A stretch of DNA of 51,910 bases from Frankiales bacterium (GCA_025465465.1 JAODND010000012.1:1-51910); one strand, 5' to 3'. Positions 17,020-26,449 are shown, counted from the first letter of the stretch. Numbers and translations: made by a program. The notes: generated from the letters alone by a model not told the origin.

Positions 17020-17259
17020 GTGCTCGAGTTCTTCGAGAAGGGCCCGGTGCTCATCGTCTTGCTGGTCGGGATCGTGATCTTCGGCTCGTCCCGGCTGCCG
17101 GGCGCCGCCCGTTCCCTCGGGCAGTCGATGCGCATCCTCAAGGCCGAGGCCAAGGGCCTCAAGGACGACGACAAGGACGACAAGGACGGCAAGGAAAGCA
17201 AGGACGGGCCGGCACCCGCCCCGAAGCAGCTGCCTGAGTCCAGCGCAGACCAGACCTGA
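17020..17259 (+). CDS. tatA: Twin-arginine translocase subunit TatA
   Basis: Forms the pore-like component that lets folded proteins through the membrane. It has the TatA layout: a short N-terminal helix ([12 protein letters not shown]), the hinge [14 protein letters not shown] with the conserved Phe-Gly and Leu-Pro, an amphipathic helix, then a charged Lys/Asp-rich tail ([12 protein letters not shown]). GTG 17020 is preferred because GAGGAGG ends five bases upstream; GTG 17014 overlaps that site. Length is 79 aa. It is two bases from tatC, so the two are co-transcribed. A TatB paralogue is not in the window. Confidence 0.95.
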   Translation: MLEFFEKGPVLIVLLVGIVIFGSSRLPGAARSLGQSMRILKAEAKGLKDDDKDDKDGKESKDGPAPAPKQLPESSADQT

Positions 17260-17261
17260 CC

Positions 17262-18083
17262 GTGGCGGGAGCGCCCCCCTCACCGGACGGGCGGATGCCG
17301 CTGGTCGAGCACATCCGCGAGCTGCGGAAGCGACTGCTCATCAGCGCGGTGGCGCTGCTGGTCGGCGTCGTCGCGTGCTACGTCTCCTGGGAGCCGATCT
17401 TCCACTTCCTGCGCGAGCCCTACTGCCGGGCCAACCCGCACCGGTCGTGCGACCTGATCGTCACGGGGGTCTTCGACGCGTTCAACACCAAGCTGCGGGT
17501 GTCGTTCATCGGCGGCATCGTCACCACCTCGCCGATCTGGCTCTACCAGATCGGGGCGTTCATCACCCCCGCCCTGCACAAGCAGGAGCGTCGGTACGCG
17601 GGCGGTTTCCTCGTCGGCGCGCTGAGCCTGTTCCTGACGGGCTGCGTGCTCGGCTTTCTCTCGGTCGGCCACGGGCTGAAGATCCTGCTGCACATCGCCG
17701 GGCCGGGGGTGCAGAACCTGCTCACCCTCGACAAGTACTTCTCCTTCCTGACCTTGATGCTCCTGCTGTTCGGGGTCGCCTTCGAGTTCCCCGTGATCGT
17801 CGTCTTCCTCAACCTGACGGGACTGCTCACCTTCGAGCGGATGGTGCGCTGGCAACGAGGCATGATCTTCGGCCTGTTCCTCGCCGCGGCGGTGCTCACC
17901 CCGAGCACCGACCCGTTCACCTTCCTGTTCCTGGGCCTCGCCCTGGTCGTGCTGTGGGAGCTGTGCGTCGGCGCCGCCTGGATCCGCTCACGCCGGCAGA
18001 AGGCGCGCGGCCCGGATCAGGACGACCTGAGCCCGGACGAGCCGTCCTACGTCGATCCGACGCCCTCCGAGCTCGCGCCCTAG
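17262..18083 (+). CDS. tatC: Sec-independent protein translocase subunit TatC
   Basis: The receptor for twin-arginine signal peptides. It is 273 aa with six membrane helices. The conserved cytoplasmic N-terminus LVEHIRELRKRLL (about 14-26) and the periplasmic FDAFNTKLRVSF segment are present, as is the Glu in VAFEFPVIVVF. The C-terminal tail is charged and rich in Asp and Pro. GTG 17262 follows tatA by two bases; the ATG at about 17295 (MPLVEHI) is a possible alternative start. The stop TAG is part of the -10 hexamer of helY. Confidence 0.96.
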   Translation: MAGAPPSPDGRMPLVEHIRELRKRLLISAVALLVGVVACYVSWEPIFHFLREPYCRANPHRSCDLIVTGVFDAFNTKLRVSFIGGIVTTSPIWLYQIGAFITPALHKQERRYAGGFLVGALSLFLTGCVLGFLSVGHGLKILLHIAGPGVQNLLTLDKYFSFLTLMLLLFGVAFEFPVIVVFLNLTGLLTFERMVRWQRGMIFGLFLAAAVLTPSTDPFTFLFLGLALVVLWELCVGAAWIRSRRQKARGPDQDDLSPDEPSYVDPTPSELAP

Positions 18084-18086
18084 CCT
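18081..18086 (+). promoter_or_regulatory. -10 element (TAGCCT) for helY
   Basis: TAGCCT ends six bases before GTG 18093; its TAG is the tatC stop codon. Confidence 0.5.
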
Positions 18087-18092
18087 GAGGGG

Positions 18093-20765
18093 GTGTCCAG
18101 CCCCGCCGACCGGTACGCGGCCTTCCGCGCCACCCAGACAGGGGCGGCCCTCGCCGAGTTCGAGGTCGGCTACCCGTTCGGGCTCGACGCCTTCCAGCGG
18201 GTCGCCTGCACGGCCCTCGAGGACGGCCGCGGAGTCCTCGTCGCCGCCCCGACGGGCGCCGGCAAGACCGTCGTCGGCGAGTTCGCGGTCTTCCTGGCTC
18301 TCAAGGCAGGGCGCAAGTGCTTCTACACGACCCCGATCAAGGCGCTCTCCAACCAGAAGTACGCCGACCTGGTGCAGCGTTACGGGGCCGGGCGCGTCGG
18401 GCTGCTGACGGGCGACACCGCGGTCAACGGTGACGCCGACGTCGTCGTCATGACCACCGAGGTCCTCCGCAACATGCTCTACAGCGGGAGCGAGGCCCTG
18501 CGCGGTCTGGGACACGTCGTCATGGACGAGGTCCACTACCTCGCCGACCGCGCCCGCGGTGCGGTCTGGGAGGAGGTGATCATCCACCTCCCGGAGGAGG
18601 TCGTCCTCACCTCCCTGTCGGCGACGGTCAGCAACGCCGAGGAGTTCGCCGAGTGGCTGGTCACGGTGCGCGGCGACACCGAGGTCGTCGTCGAGGAGCA
18701 CCGGCCCGTCCCGCTCTACCAGCACGTGCTCCTGGGCAACCGGCTCTACGACCTGTTCTCGGGTGACGGCGAGGTGCACCCGGAGCTGGTGCGCAAGGTC
18801 CGCGAACAGGACCGCTGGCGACCACGCGAGCGCGGCGCCCGGCCGCCCAAGCCGCCGGTGCTGCGCAGGCCGGACGTGCTGCTGCGGCTCGATCGTGAGG
18901 GGCTGCTGCCCGCCATCACGTTCATCTTCAGCCGGGCCGGATGTGCGGCCGCGGTGGAGCAGTGCCTGCGGGCCGGCCTCAAGCTCAACACCGACGAGGA
19001 GCGGGCGCTGGTCCGCGCCCACGTCTCTCGGCGGACGGCGGAGATCCCGCGCGAGGACCTCCGCGTGCTCGGGTACTGGGAGTGGCTCGAGGGACTGGAG
19101 CGCGGCATCGCTGCCCACCATGCCGGGATGCTCCCGACCTTCAAGGAGGTGGTCGAGGAGCTGTTCCTCGAGGGGCTGGTGAAGGCCGTCTTCGCCACCG
19201 AGACCTTGGCCCTCGGGATCAACATGCCGGCCCGCTCGGTCGTGCTCGAAAAGCTCGTGAAGTGGAACGGCGAGGCGCACGTCGACATCACCCCGGGGGA
19301 GTACACCCAGCTGACCGGGCGCGCGGGTCGCCGCGGCATCGACATCGAGGGCCACGCCGTCGTGCTCTGGCAGCCGGGTCTCGACCCGCGACAGGTCGCC
19401 GGCCTCGCGTCCACCCGCACCTACCCGCTGAAGTCGTCGTTCCGGCCGTCGTACAACATGGCCGCCAACCTGGTCGGCAGCGTCGGCCGAGAAGCCGCCA
19501 GGGTGCTGCTGGAGAGCTCGTTCGCGCAGTTCCAGGCCGACGCCTCCGTCGTCGGGCTGGCCCGGCAGATCGCGCGCAACCTCGAGGCGCTCGACGGCTA
19601 TGCCGAGGGGATGAGCTGCCACCTCGGGGACGTCCATGACTACGACGGGTTGCGCCAGTCGGTGAAGCGCCGGGAGTCCGACCTGGCCCGCCAGGGGTCG
19701 ACGCAGCGGCGCGCCCAGGCGGCCGCCTCCCTGCAGACGCTGAAGATCGGGGACGTCATCGCGGTCCCGCAGGGCCGACGGTCAGGCCTGGCCGTCGTCC
19801 TCGATCCCGGGGTGGGTCAGGACGGTCAGTCCCACCCGCTCGTCGTCACGGAGGACAGGTGGGCGGGCCGGCTGTCGGAGGCCGACTTCCCGGTCGCCGT
19901 CGAGACCCTGGGGCACCTGCGGGTGCCGAAGGCCTTCAACCACCGGAGCCCTCAGTCACGGCGCGACCTGGCGTCGTCGATCCGCGCCCTCGGTCTGCAC
20001 CCCGAACGGCCTCGCCGGACCCGCTCGACGGCTGCCGACGACGCGGAGCTCGGGTCGTTGCGCCAGCAGCTGCGCCAGCACCCCGTGCACGGCTGCGACG
20101 AGCGCGAGCAGCACCTGCGATGGGCGGAGCGCTGGGCCAGGCTGCGGCACGACACCGACAGCCTCGAGAAGCGCGTCGAGGGAAAGACGCACTCGATCGC
20201 CCGCACCTTCGACAAGGTCTGCGCGGTGCTGGAGCAGCTCGGCTACCTGCACGCCGAGCAGGTCACCGAGAGCGGACGGCAGCTCGCCAGGGTCTACAAC
20301 GAGGCCGACCTGCTCGTCGTCGAGGCGCTCAGCTCCGGTGCGTGGGAGGGGCTGTCTGCCGCCGAGCTCGCGGCCGTCGTGTCCGCGCTCGTCTACGAGA
20401 GCCGCCGACCGGAGGAGGCCGTGGCGCACATCCCTGGTGGCGCGATCCGCTACGGGCTCGACGAGCTGTCGCGGGCCTGGTCGCGACTGCGCGACGTCGA
20501 GGCCGAGCACGGCCTCGCCTTCCTGCGCGAGCCGGACCCGGGCTTCTGCTGGGTGGTGTGGCGGTGGGCCTCCGGCGCCGACCTGGAGGAGGTACTGCGC
20601 GAGGACCCCGACCTCACCGCGGGCGACTTCGTACGGTCCTGCAAGCAGCTCGTCGACCTGCTCAGCCAGGTCGCCACGATCGCGCAGGAGCCGGTCCGCT
20701 CCACGGCACGGGCCGCCGTCGACGGGGTGCGGCGCGGTGTGGTGGCCTGGTCCAGCGTCAGCTGA
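18093..20765 (+). CDS. helY: Ski2/Mtr4-like DEAD/DEAH-box RNA helicase HelY
   Basis: A superfamily 2 helicase of the Ski2 type conserved in actinobacteria. Walker A (APTGAGKT) is at about 52-59, motif Ia around TTPIKALSNQKY, motif II DEVH at 145-148, motif III SLSATVSN, and motif VI near GRAGRRG. The C-terminal third carries the arch/WH and DSHCT-type region of Mtr4 relatives. Length 890 aa is typical. It probably unwinds RNA for decay or processing. GTG 18093 has the leaderless hexamer but no separate binding site. Its stop interlocks with that of glpD on the other strand (TCAGCTGA). Confidence 0.93.
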   Translation: MSSPADRYAAFRATQTGAALAEFEVGYPFGLDAFQRVACTALEDGRGVLVAAPTGAGKTVVGEFAVFLALKAGRKCFYTTPIKALSNQKYADLVQRYGAGRVGLLTGDTAVNGDADVVVMTTEVLRNMLYSGSEALRGLGHVVMDEVHYLADRARGAVWEEVIIHLPEEVVLTSLSATVSNAEEFAEWLVTVRGDTEVVVEEHRPVPLYQHVLLGNRLYDLFSGDGEVHPELVRKVREQDRWRPRERGARPPKPPVLRRPDVLLRLDREGLLPAITFIFSRAGCAAAVEQCLRAGLKLNTDEERALVRAHVSRRTAEIPREDLRVLGYWEWLEGLERGIAAHHAGMLPTFKEVVEELFLEGLVKAVFATETLALGINMPARSVVLEKLVKWNGEAHVDITPGEYTQLTGRAGRRGIDIEGHAVVLWQPGLDPRQVAGLASTRTYPLKSSFRPSYNMAANLVGSVGREAARVLLESSFAQFQADASVVGLARQIARNLEALDGYAEGMSCHLGDVHDYDGLRQSVKRRESDLARQGSTQRRAQAAASLQTLKIGDVIAVPQGRRSGLAVVLDPGVGQDGQSHPLVVTEDRWAGRLSEADFPVAVETLGHLRVPKAFNHRSPQSRRDLASSIRALGLHPERPRRTRSTAADDAELGSLRQQLRQHPVHGCDEREQHLRWAERWARLRHDTDSLEKRVEGKTHSIARTFDKVCAVLEQLGYLHAEQVTESGRQLARVYNEADLLVVEALSSGAWEGLSAAELAAVVSALVYESRRPEEAVAHIPGGAIRYGLDELSRAWSRLRDVEAEHGLAFLREPDPGFCWVVWRWASGADLEEVLREDPDLTAGDFVRSCKQLVDLLSQVATIAQEPVRSTARAAVDGVRRGVVAWSSVS

Positions 20766-22440
20766 CGCGGGCCAGTTCCAGGCCCAGTACGCCGCGCTCC
20801 AGGCGGACGGCGTCCGCGTAGGCCTCGACCTGCTGCTGCACCCAGCTGCTGTCGCGCCCGAGCTCGCGCGCCAGCAGCTGCGCGGCCAGCGGTGCCGCGG
20901 GCATGCCGGCATCCTTGGCGCGCAGCGACAGCCGCATCCGACGGCTGAACACGTCATCGACGGAGCTCGCTCCTTCGGACCGGACGGCGTGGACCACCTC
21001 GGCCGCGATGTGCGGCGCGTGGGGTGACAGCGGCGCGCCCAGCGAGCGGTCGGCCTGGACGAGGCTGAGCACGTGCGACGCGGTCTCGCCGCACTGCCGG
21101 ACCAGCGACTCCGCAACCTCCTCGGAGAGGCCGAGACCCCTTGCCAGGCCGCGCATCTCGGCCAGCAGCTCACCCATCGGCCGGGTACCGGAGATCGTGA
21201 TCTCGTCGGTGCGGCAGCGGGCCTTGCTGCCGTCCCGGTCGACGATCCGGTCGACGACGTCCTTGGCCATCCGGCGGTACGTCGTCAGCTTGCCGCCGGT
21301 GATGGTCAGCAGCCCGCCGGCGCCCTCGACCAGGGTGTGCCGCCGGCTGATGTCGCTCATGCTGTCGGTGCCCTCCTGCCTGATGAGGGGCCTGACACCG
21401 GCCCAGGCGCCGAGCACGTCGTCCTGGACGAGGTCGCGCTTGAAGACCGCGTTGCCGGACGCCAGGACGTAGTCGAGGTCCTCCTGCGTCAGGCTCAGCC
21501 CGTCGAGCTCACCGTCGTAGGGCGTGTCGGTGGTGCCGAGGATCGTCTGTCGCCCCCACGGGATCGCGAACATCGAGCGGCCGTCGCCCTGCTTGCTGGG
21601 CAGCAGGATGCTCGCCTGCAGCAGCGGCAGCCGGGCTCGGGGCACGACGACGTGGACCCCTTTGCTGGGCTGCACCACGGCCGTGCGCCCCGGTTCCTCG
21701 AACCCCTGCAGCTGGTCGACCCAGACGCCCGTCGCGTTGACGACGTGCCGAGCCCGCACGGTCACGCTCTCGCCGGTGAACCGGTCCAGGATGGTGGCAC
21801 CGTTGACCCGGGCGCCGTCGGTGGTCAGGCCGGTGACCTCGGCATGCGTCACCGTCAGGGCCCCGTAGCGGCGAGCCGCCTGCACCACCGCGAGCACGAG
21901 CCGGGCGTCGTCCGTGGCGCAGTCGCCGTAGAGGTAGCTGTAGGCCAGGCCGCTGTCCTCGAGCGCCGGGGCCAGGGCGATGGCTTCGCCGGCGCTGATC
22001 TTCTCGTGCCGACGGGTGGTGCCGCCGCGGCCGGCGAGCGACGCCATCGCGAACACGTCGTACGTCGTCAGTCCCAGCCCGAGCAGCCGCCGCTTGGCGG
22101 TGTCCGGCCAGACCGGGTAGAGGAAGTCCATGGGGCGGACCAGGTGCGGCGCCAGCCGCATCAGCAGCTGCCGCTCCACGACACCCTCGCGGACCAGCCC
22201 GAACTCGTAGTTCTCGAGGTAGCGCAGGCCACCGTGGACCAGCTTGCTGCTCTTCGAGCTGGTCCCGCTGGCCAGGTCGCCCTTGTCGAGCACCGCTACC
22301 CGCAGGCCGCGGCTGGCGGCGTCCAGCGCCACGCCGGCGCCGGTCGCACCCATCCCGACCACGAGCACGTCGAGCTCCTCGGTCGCCGCGGAGGCCAGCT
22401 CGGCGGAGCGGCTGAGGACGGAGAACGCCCGGTTACTCAT
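20758..22440 (-). CDS. glpD: Glycerol-3-phosphate dehydrogenase (FAD) GlpD
   Basis: Membrane-associated flavoenzyme that oxidises glycerol-3-phosphate to dihydroxyacetone phosphate and passes electrons to quinone. The FAD-binding GxGxxG motif is VVGMGATGAGVALDAASRG at about 27-45. The GlpD signature SGTSSKSSKLVHGGLRYLE follows, and the C-terminal DAO_C domain covers roughly 410-540. At 560 aa the length is normal. ATG 22440 lies inside the end of the exonuclease gene (ATGAGTAA overlap), so the two are translationally coupled. It is the last gene of a three-gene minus-strand operon led by an XRE regulator. Confidence 0.95.
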   Translation of the reverse strand: MSNRAFSVLSRSAELASAATEELDVLVVGMGATGAGVALDAASRGLRVAVLDKGDLASGTSSKSSKLVHGGLRYLENYEFGLVREGVVERQLLMRLAPHLVRPMDFLYPVWPDTAKRRLLGLGLTTYDVFAMASLAGRGGTTRRHEKISAGEAIALAPALEDSGLAYSYLYGDCATDDARLVLAVVQAARRYGALTVTHAEVTGLTTDGARVNGATILDRFTGESVTVRARHVVNATGVWVDQLQGFEEPGRTAVVQPSKGVHVVVPRARLPLLQASILLPSKQGDGRSMFAIPWGRQTILGTTDTPYDGELDGLSLTQEDLDYVLASGNAVFKRDLVQDDVLGAWAGVRPLIRQEGTDSMSDISRRHTLVEGAGGLLTITGGKLTTYRRMAKDVVDRIVDRDGSKARCRTDEITISGTRPMGELLAEMRGLARGLGLSEEVAESLVRQCGETASHVLSLVQADRSLGAPLSPHAPHIAAEVVHAVRSEGASSVDDVFSRRMRLSLRAKDAGMPAAPLAAQLLARELGRDSSWVQQQVEAYADAVRLERGVLGLELARVS

Positions 22441-23344
22441 CAGTAGCTAATGCTAGCGCCTGCAGGAACCGTTCGAGCGGGCTCTCGAGGCCCCACCGGT
22501 CCGACAGGGCCAGCAGTCCTGCCGGGTCCTTCGGCACCCGGCGGAGCCTGTCGTCGAACTCCGGCAGCGGCAGGTCCCGGACCACGCGGCTGACGGCGGG
22601 TGCCACCGCCAGGTAGTCGCGGGCAGCCTCGAGCTTGGCCCGTGCACCGCTCGGGAACCCGTCCTCGCTCCCACCGTCCAGGGCGGCCAGGACCCCCTCG
22701 ATGCTCCCAAACCGGCTCACCAGCGCCGCAGCGGTCTTCTCCCCGATGCCCTTCACCCCTGGCAGTCCGTCGGACGGGTCTCCCCGCAGGACCGCGTAGT
22801 CCGCGTAGGCCCGCCCCGGGATGCCGTGCTTGGCGCTCACCTCGGCCTCGCCGTACGGCTTCATCTTCTCGACGGCGTAGAGCACGCGCACCGGCCCGTC
22901 GTCGTTGACCAGCTGCAGCAGGTCGCGGTCGCCCGTCACGATGTCGACAGCGCCCGACTCCCGTGTCGCCAACGTCCCCAGGACGTCATCCGCCTCGTGC
23001 CCCTCGACACCGACCACGGCGATCCCCAGGGCGGCCAGCACCTCGAGGATGACCTCGACCTGCGGCGCCAGCTCCGGCGGCTCCGCCTCCGCTCCGCCCT
23101 CGGTCGTCCGGTGCAGCTTGTACGTCGGAACCGCCGCCACCCGGAACGCCGGACGCCAGTCGAGGTCGAGCGTCGCGACCAGGCGGGCAGGCTTGTGCTC
23201 CCGCACGGTCCGACTGACCAGGTCCAGGAACCCCCGCACCGCGTTGACCGGCTCGCCCTGCGGGCTGCGCACCGTGTCCGGTACGCCGTACAAGGCCCGG
23301 TACCACAGTGCAGGGGAGTCCACGAGCATCAGCTGACCGGGCAC
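22433..23344 (-). CDS. 5'-3' exonuclease (FEN/PolA N-domain type)
   Basis: A stand-alone flap endonuclease/5'-3' exonuclease. The PIN-like core has acidic metal ligands in LMLVDSPALW, DLDWRPAF, EADDVLG and VTGDRDLLQL. The helix-hairpin-helix DNA-binding motif is GDPSDGLPGVKGIGEKTA. About 303 aa, close to the usual length for actinobacterial proteins of this type. It probably removes RNA primers or flaps beside Pol I. GTG 23344 is preferred because GAGAGG is eight bases upstream; GTG 23350 is only two bases from that site. It overlaps glpD by eight bases. Confidence 0.92.
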   Translation of the reverse strand: MPGQLMLVDSPALWYRALYGVPDTVRSPQGEPVNAVRGFLDLVSRTVREHKPARLVATLDLDWRPAFRVAAVPTYKLHRTTEGGAEAEPPELAPQVEVILEVLAALGIAVVGVEGHEADDVLGTLATRESGAVDIVTGDRDLLQLVNDDGPVRVLYAVEKMKPYGEAEVSAKHGIPGRAYADYAVLRGDPSDGLPGVKGIGEKTAAALVSRFGSIEGVLAALDGGSEDGFPSGARAKLEAARDYLAVAPAVSRVVRDLPLPEFDDRLRRVPKDPAGLLALSDRWGLESPLERFLQALALATDE

Positions 23345-23356
23345 CTGCACAGCCTC

Positions 23357-24199
23357 TCAGAGATCGGGCTCCTCCCTCAGCGGGAACCCCCGCGTCCCGA
23401 GCCACTGCCGGAAGCTTGCCTCCCCGCCGAGCCGCCAGTCGCGTCGGTCGCGCGGATCGGGATCCGCTGCGGGGACCCTCTTGAAGCGCTTGCGCGTCAC
23501 GACGAAGCCGTTCTCCCGGAGCACCGCGCTCTCGACGTGCGCACCGGGTCGTCGCCGAGCCGCATCGCGCCGCTGTTCCTCGTCGAGCAGGGCTGCCACG
23601 CCTCTGAGCCGGGCACTGGTCACCGGGTCCACGGCCATCGCCGGGTGCTCGGGCGGGTAGACGAGCACCTCGAAGCGGGCGGACACGCCGACAGGCACCA
23701 GACCGTCGAGCCGCACCGGCCACACCCCGATGCTCAGTGCCGGTTCCGCCGTCGGCGCCTGCCCGTAGGCCAGCTCACCGGGCATGGCGACCGGGAGCGG
23801 CTCTGGCGCGGTCTCGTCCGGCAACCAGACCCCCAACGACGCGTGTGGCAGCAGCACGACAGACCGGTGCTGCGCGAGCCGCTGCAGCGCCGCCCACGGC
23901 GGGTGCCGCGTGTCCTGCTGCATCCGCTCCCGACCGCCCAGCGACCAGTACAGCCTGCTCGACGTCGACTGACACAGCCACCGTTGCAACCGCACGTCCG
24001 GTGCGATGGCGGGCAGCGCCAGCGCGATCTCGCGGCCGGCCGCGGCCAGCAGCGCCGACATGAGCTCCCACGAGCCGGCCCTCGCGCCGCTCTCCACCCG
24101 CGCGACGACCGCCGCGTCGACACCGGCTGCTGCCGCCAGTCGCCGCTGGCTCCAGCCGGCTTGCTGCCGAGCCGCCCGTACCGCCCGTCCCGCCTGCAT
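23357..24199 (-). CDS. XRE-family helix-turn-helix transcriptional regulator
   Basis: A 280-aa protein starting MQAGRAVRAARQQAG with an HTH_XRE domain at about 3-60 (SQRRLAAAAGVDAAVVARVESG). The remaining 220 residues are not a recognised sensor domain. They contain basic patches near the C-terminus (RKRFKRV, DRRDWRLGG). Six to twelve bases separate its stop from the exonuclease start, so it heads an operon XRE-exonuclease-glpD. CAGACT six bases before the ATG may be a weak leaderless -10. The frame stays open upstream through the inverted repeat at 24297, but that part lacks conserved residues. Confidence 0.8.
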   Translation of the reverse strand: MQAGRAVRAARQQAGWSQRRLAAAAGVDAAVVARVESGARAGSWELMSALLAAAGREIALALPAIAPDVRLQRWLCQSTSSRLYWSLGGRERMQQDTRHPPWAALQRLAQHRSVVLLPHASLGVWLPDETAPEPLPVAMPGELAYGQAPTAEPALSIGVWPVRLDGLVPVGVSARFEVLVYPPEHPAMAVDPVTSARLRGVAALLDEEQRRDAARRRPGAHVESAVLRENGFVVTRKRFKRVPAADPDPRDRRDWRLGGEASFRQWLGTRGFPLREEPDL

Positions 24200-24296
24200 G
24201 GCACGAGTCTGATCCCGCGCGGCGACGCCGCCGGCCTCGAACCCGAATCTGTGGACACCCGCCACGCACCGCAGCCGGCCGGCCCCCAACAAGGGT

Positions 24297-24363
24297 CTCC
24301 CGCGCCTACAACAATTGCTGCCACCCACCCCGCGTGTGGCAGCAATTGTTGTAGGCGCGGGAG
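24297..24363. repeat. Perfect 28-bp inverted repeat with 11-bp loop
   Basis: The left arm at 24297-24324 (starts CTCCCGCGCCTACAACAATT) is the exact reverse complement of the right arm at 24336-24363; the loop is 24325-24335. The arms hold an unusually AT-rich core, CAACAATTGCTGC. The element lies between the divergent XRE and acyl-CoA dehydrogenase genes, 98 and 88 bases from their starts, so it is not a terminator for either. It could be a palindromic mobile or REP-type element, an operator cluster, or an RNA hairpin. Confidence 0.9.
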
Positions 24364-24437
24364 CACACATCTCCGTGCCTCGGAGGGCTGGTCCTTCTCG
24401 CCGCGCACGACAGCGCGGGGTGACCGGCCGTCGGCGG

Positions 24438-24443
24438 TAGCGT
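24438..24443 (+). promoter_or_regulatory. -10 element (TAGCGT) for the acyl-CoA dehydrogenase gene
   Basis: TAGCGT ends seven bases before ATG 24451, a leaderless-type start. Confidence 0.45.
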
Positions 24444-24450
24444 CGGGATC

Positions 24451-25596
24451 ATGGCTGTTGGGCGTGAGCTGCCGACCCCAGAGGCGCAGGCTCTGTTGGA
24501 GCTGACCCGAGACCTGGTCGAGGGCGAGGTGATCCCTCGGGCTGCCGAGATGGAGGCTCGGGCGGAGTTCCCGCGCGAGCTGTTCCGGACCCTCGGGAAG
24601 GCAGGGCTGCTCGGACTGGCGTACCCCGAGGAGCTGGGGGGCGGGGGACAGCCGTACGAGGTGTACCTGCAGGTCCTCGAGGAGATCGGGCGCGGCTGGG
24701 CCGGGCTGGGCGTCGGAGTCAGTGTGCACACGCTGTCCTGCTTCCCGGTGGCGCAGTGGGGTTCCGCCCAGCAGCAGGCGCGCTTCCTCCCCGACCTGCT
24801 CGGCGGGGACCTGCTCGGCGCCTACTGCCTGAGCGAGGCGCACAGCGGCAGCGATGCGGCGGCCCTGAGCAGCAAGGCGGTCAAGGACGGTGAGGACTAC
24901 GTCGTCCACGGGGCCAAGGCCTGGGTCACCCACGGTGGGCATGCGGACTTCTACAACCTGATGGTCCGGACCGGTGACGAGGGGCCGGCGGGCATCTCCT
25001 GCCTGCTGGCGGACAAGGACACCCCTGGCCTGCTGCCGCAACCGCCGGAGCGCAAGATGGGGATGCGCTCCAGCCACACTGCCACGATCGTCCTCGACGG
25101 GGCCCGGGTGCCGGCCGACCGGCTCATCGGCTGTGAGGGCGACGGCTTCAAGATCGCCATGAGTGCCCTCGACAGCGGCCGGTTGGGCATCGCGGCAGTG
25201 GCCGTCGGGGTCGCCCAGGCAGCCATGGAGCTGGCCACGTCCTACGCCAAGGAACGCAAGCAGTTCGGCAGGAGCATCGCGGAGTTCCAGGGCGTCACCT
25301 TCCTGCTGGCGGACATGGCGACGCAGATCGAAGCCGCGCGGGCCTTGTATCTGGTGGCTGCCCGCCTCAAGGACCGGGGCAAGCCGTATGGCCCGCAGGC
25401 CAGCATGGCCAAGCTGTTCGCCACGGACATGGCCATGCAGGTCACGACCGATACGGTCCAGGTGCTCGGCGGCGCCGGCTACGTCGAGGACTTCGCTGCC
25501 GAGCGCTACTTCCGGGAGGCCAAGGTCATGCAGATCTTCGAGGGCACCAACCAGGTGCAGCGGATCGTGATCGGTCGCTCCCTGACCCGCACATGA
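24451..25596 (+). CDS. Acyl-CoA dehydrogenase
   Basis: FAD-dependent enzyme that makes the 2,3-enoyl-CoA from an acyl-CoA. It has the three-domain ACAD fold: an N-terminal helical part, a middle beta domain with YCLSEAHSGSDA (flavin and substrate binding), and a C-terminal helical part with RKQFGRSI and the catalytic base in QIFEGTNQ (Glu364). At 381 aa it is the size of short-chain enzymes. The FEGTNQ context resembles butyryl-CoA-type dehydrogenases more than glutaryl-CoA dehydrogenase, so substrate is open. The stop overlaps the Lrp gene start (ATGA). Confidence 0.93.
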   Translation: MAVGRELPTPEAQALLELTRDLVEGEVIPRAAEMEARAEFPRELFRTLGKAGLLGLAYPEELGGGGQPYEVYLQVLEEIGRGWAGLGVGVSVHTLSCFPVAQWGSAQQQARFLPDLLGGDLLGAYCLSEAHSGSDAAALSSKAVKDGEDYVVHGAKAWVTHGGHADFYNLMVRTGDEGPAGISCLLADKDTPGLLPQPPERKMGMRSSHTATIVLDGARVPADRLIGCEGDGFKIAMSALDSGRLGIAAVAVGVAQAAMELATSYAKERKQFGRSIAEFQGVTFLLADMATQIEAARALYLVAARLKDRGKPYGPQASMAKLFATDMAMQVTTDTVQVLGGAGYVEDFAAERYFREAKVMQIFEGTNQVQRIVIGRSLTRT

Positions 25597-26048
25597 GCGA
25601 CTTCGACGCGGTCGACCGCCAGCTGCTCCGTCTGCTCGGGGCCGATGGCCGCCGGTCCTACACCGACCTCGCCAAGGACACCGGACTGTCGACCAGCGCC
25701 GTGCACCAGCGCGTGCGACGGCTCGAGCAGCGCGGTGCCATCCACGGGTACGGCGCGCAGGTCGACCCGGTTGCGGCCGGCGCTCCGCTGACCGCCTTCG
25801 TGTCCATCAAGCCGACCGACCCGGCGGCTCCCGACGACGCCCCGGAGAAGCTCCAGCACCTCCGGCAGCTCGAGGCCTGTCACAGCGTGGCGGGCGAGGA
25901 GAGCTACATCTTGAAGGTGCGTGTCCCCGGACCCGCAGAGCTCGAGGTGCTGCTCCAGGAGATCCGTGCCGCCGCGCAGGTCTCCACCCGCACCACGGTG
26001 GTCCTCAGCACCCCGTGGGAGGGACGCCACCACGTCCAGGGCGACTAG
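25593..26048 (+). CDS. Lrp/AsnC-family transcriptional regulator
   Basis: A 151-aa amino-acid-responsive regulator. The N-terminal winged helix (about 5-55) has [22 protein letters not shown], and the C-terminal RAM ligand domain starts near residue 65 and includes [16 protein letters not shown]. It overlaps the acyl-CoA dehydrogenase gene by four bases and is probably co-expressed. An Lrp regulator is a known partner of lysine aminotransferase (lat) genes in mycobacteria; lat here is 7 kb away, so control of lat by this protein is possible but unproven. Its stop interlocks with that of the next, opposing gene (CTAG). Confidence 0.92.
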   Translation: MSDFDAVDRQLLRLLGADGRRSYTDLAKDTGLSTSAVHQRVRRLEQRGAIHGYGAQVDPVAAGAPLTAFVSIKPTDPAAPDDAPEKLQHLRQLEACHSVAGEESYILKVRVPGPAELEVLLQEIRAAAQVSTRTTVVLSTPWEGRHHVQGD

Positions 26049-26443
26049 CGCACCGTGGCCGAGCCGAGGGCGCGGTCGACCACGATCTCGATCACCACGC
26101 GCGTCGGGTTGACGCGAGGTACCCGGTAGCGGCCGCTGTACCGCCGTACCGCATCGGCGACCCGGCCGGGGTCGTCGGAGACGACCGCCGGGCCCTCGAG
26201 CGACATCCACCGCGGCCCGTCGACCTGCGCGACGACAGCGCGCGACCCGGCCCGGACGTGCGCCGCCTTGCGCGACCCGCCGTCGGTGATGACTCGTGCG
26301 ACGCCCGCCTCGTCGTCCCAGGTGAACCCGACCGCCACGACATGAGGGGACCCGTCGTCCCGGAGGGTGGTCAGGGTCGCCAGGTGCCGTTCCGTCAGGA
26401 ACTGCAGCGCCGCGGGGGACAGGGCGTCAGGGTCGAGAGCCAC
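26045..26443 (-). CDS. PPOX-class flavin/F420-binding family protein
   Basis: A 132-aa split-barrel protein of the pyridoxamine-phosphate-oxidase-like superfamily, similar to actinobacterial F420-dependent members. The typical opening, [25 protein letters not shown], and the strand pair ending in [11 protein letters not shown] are present. The cofactor cannot be decided from sequence alone; F420, FMN and heme are all used in this family. GTG 26443 has TAGGGT six bases upstream and no binding site, a leaderless start on the minus strand. Confidence 0.85.
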   Translation of the reverse strand: MALDPDALSPAALQFLTERHLATLTTLRDDGSPHVVAVGFTWDDEAGVARVITDGGSRKAAHVRAGSRAVVAQVDGPRWMSLEGPAVVSDDPGRVADAVRRYSGRYRVPRVNPTRVVIEIVVDRALGSATVR

Positions 26444-26449
26444 CCCGTC

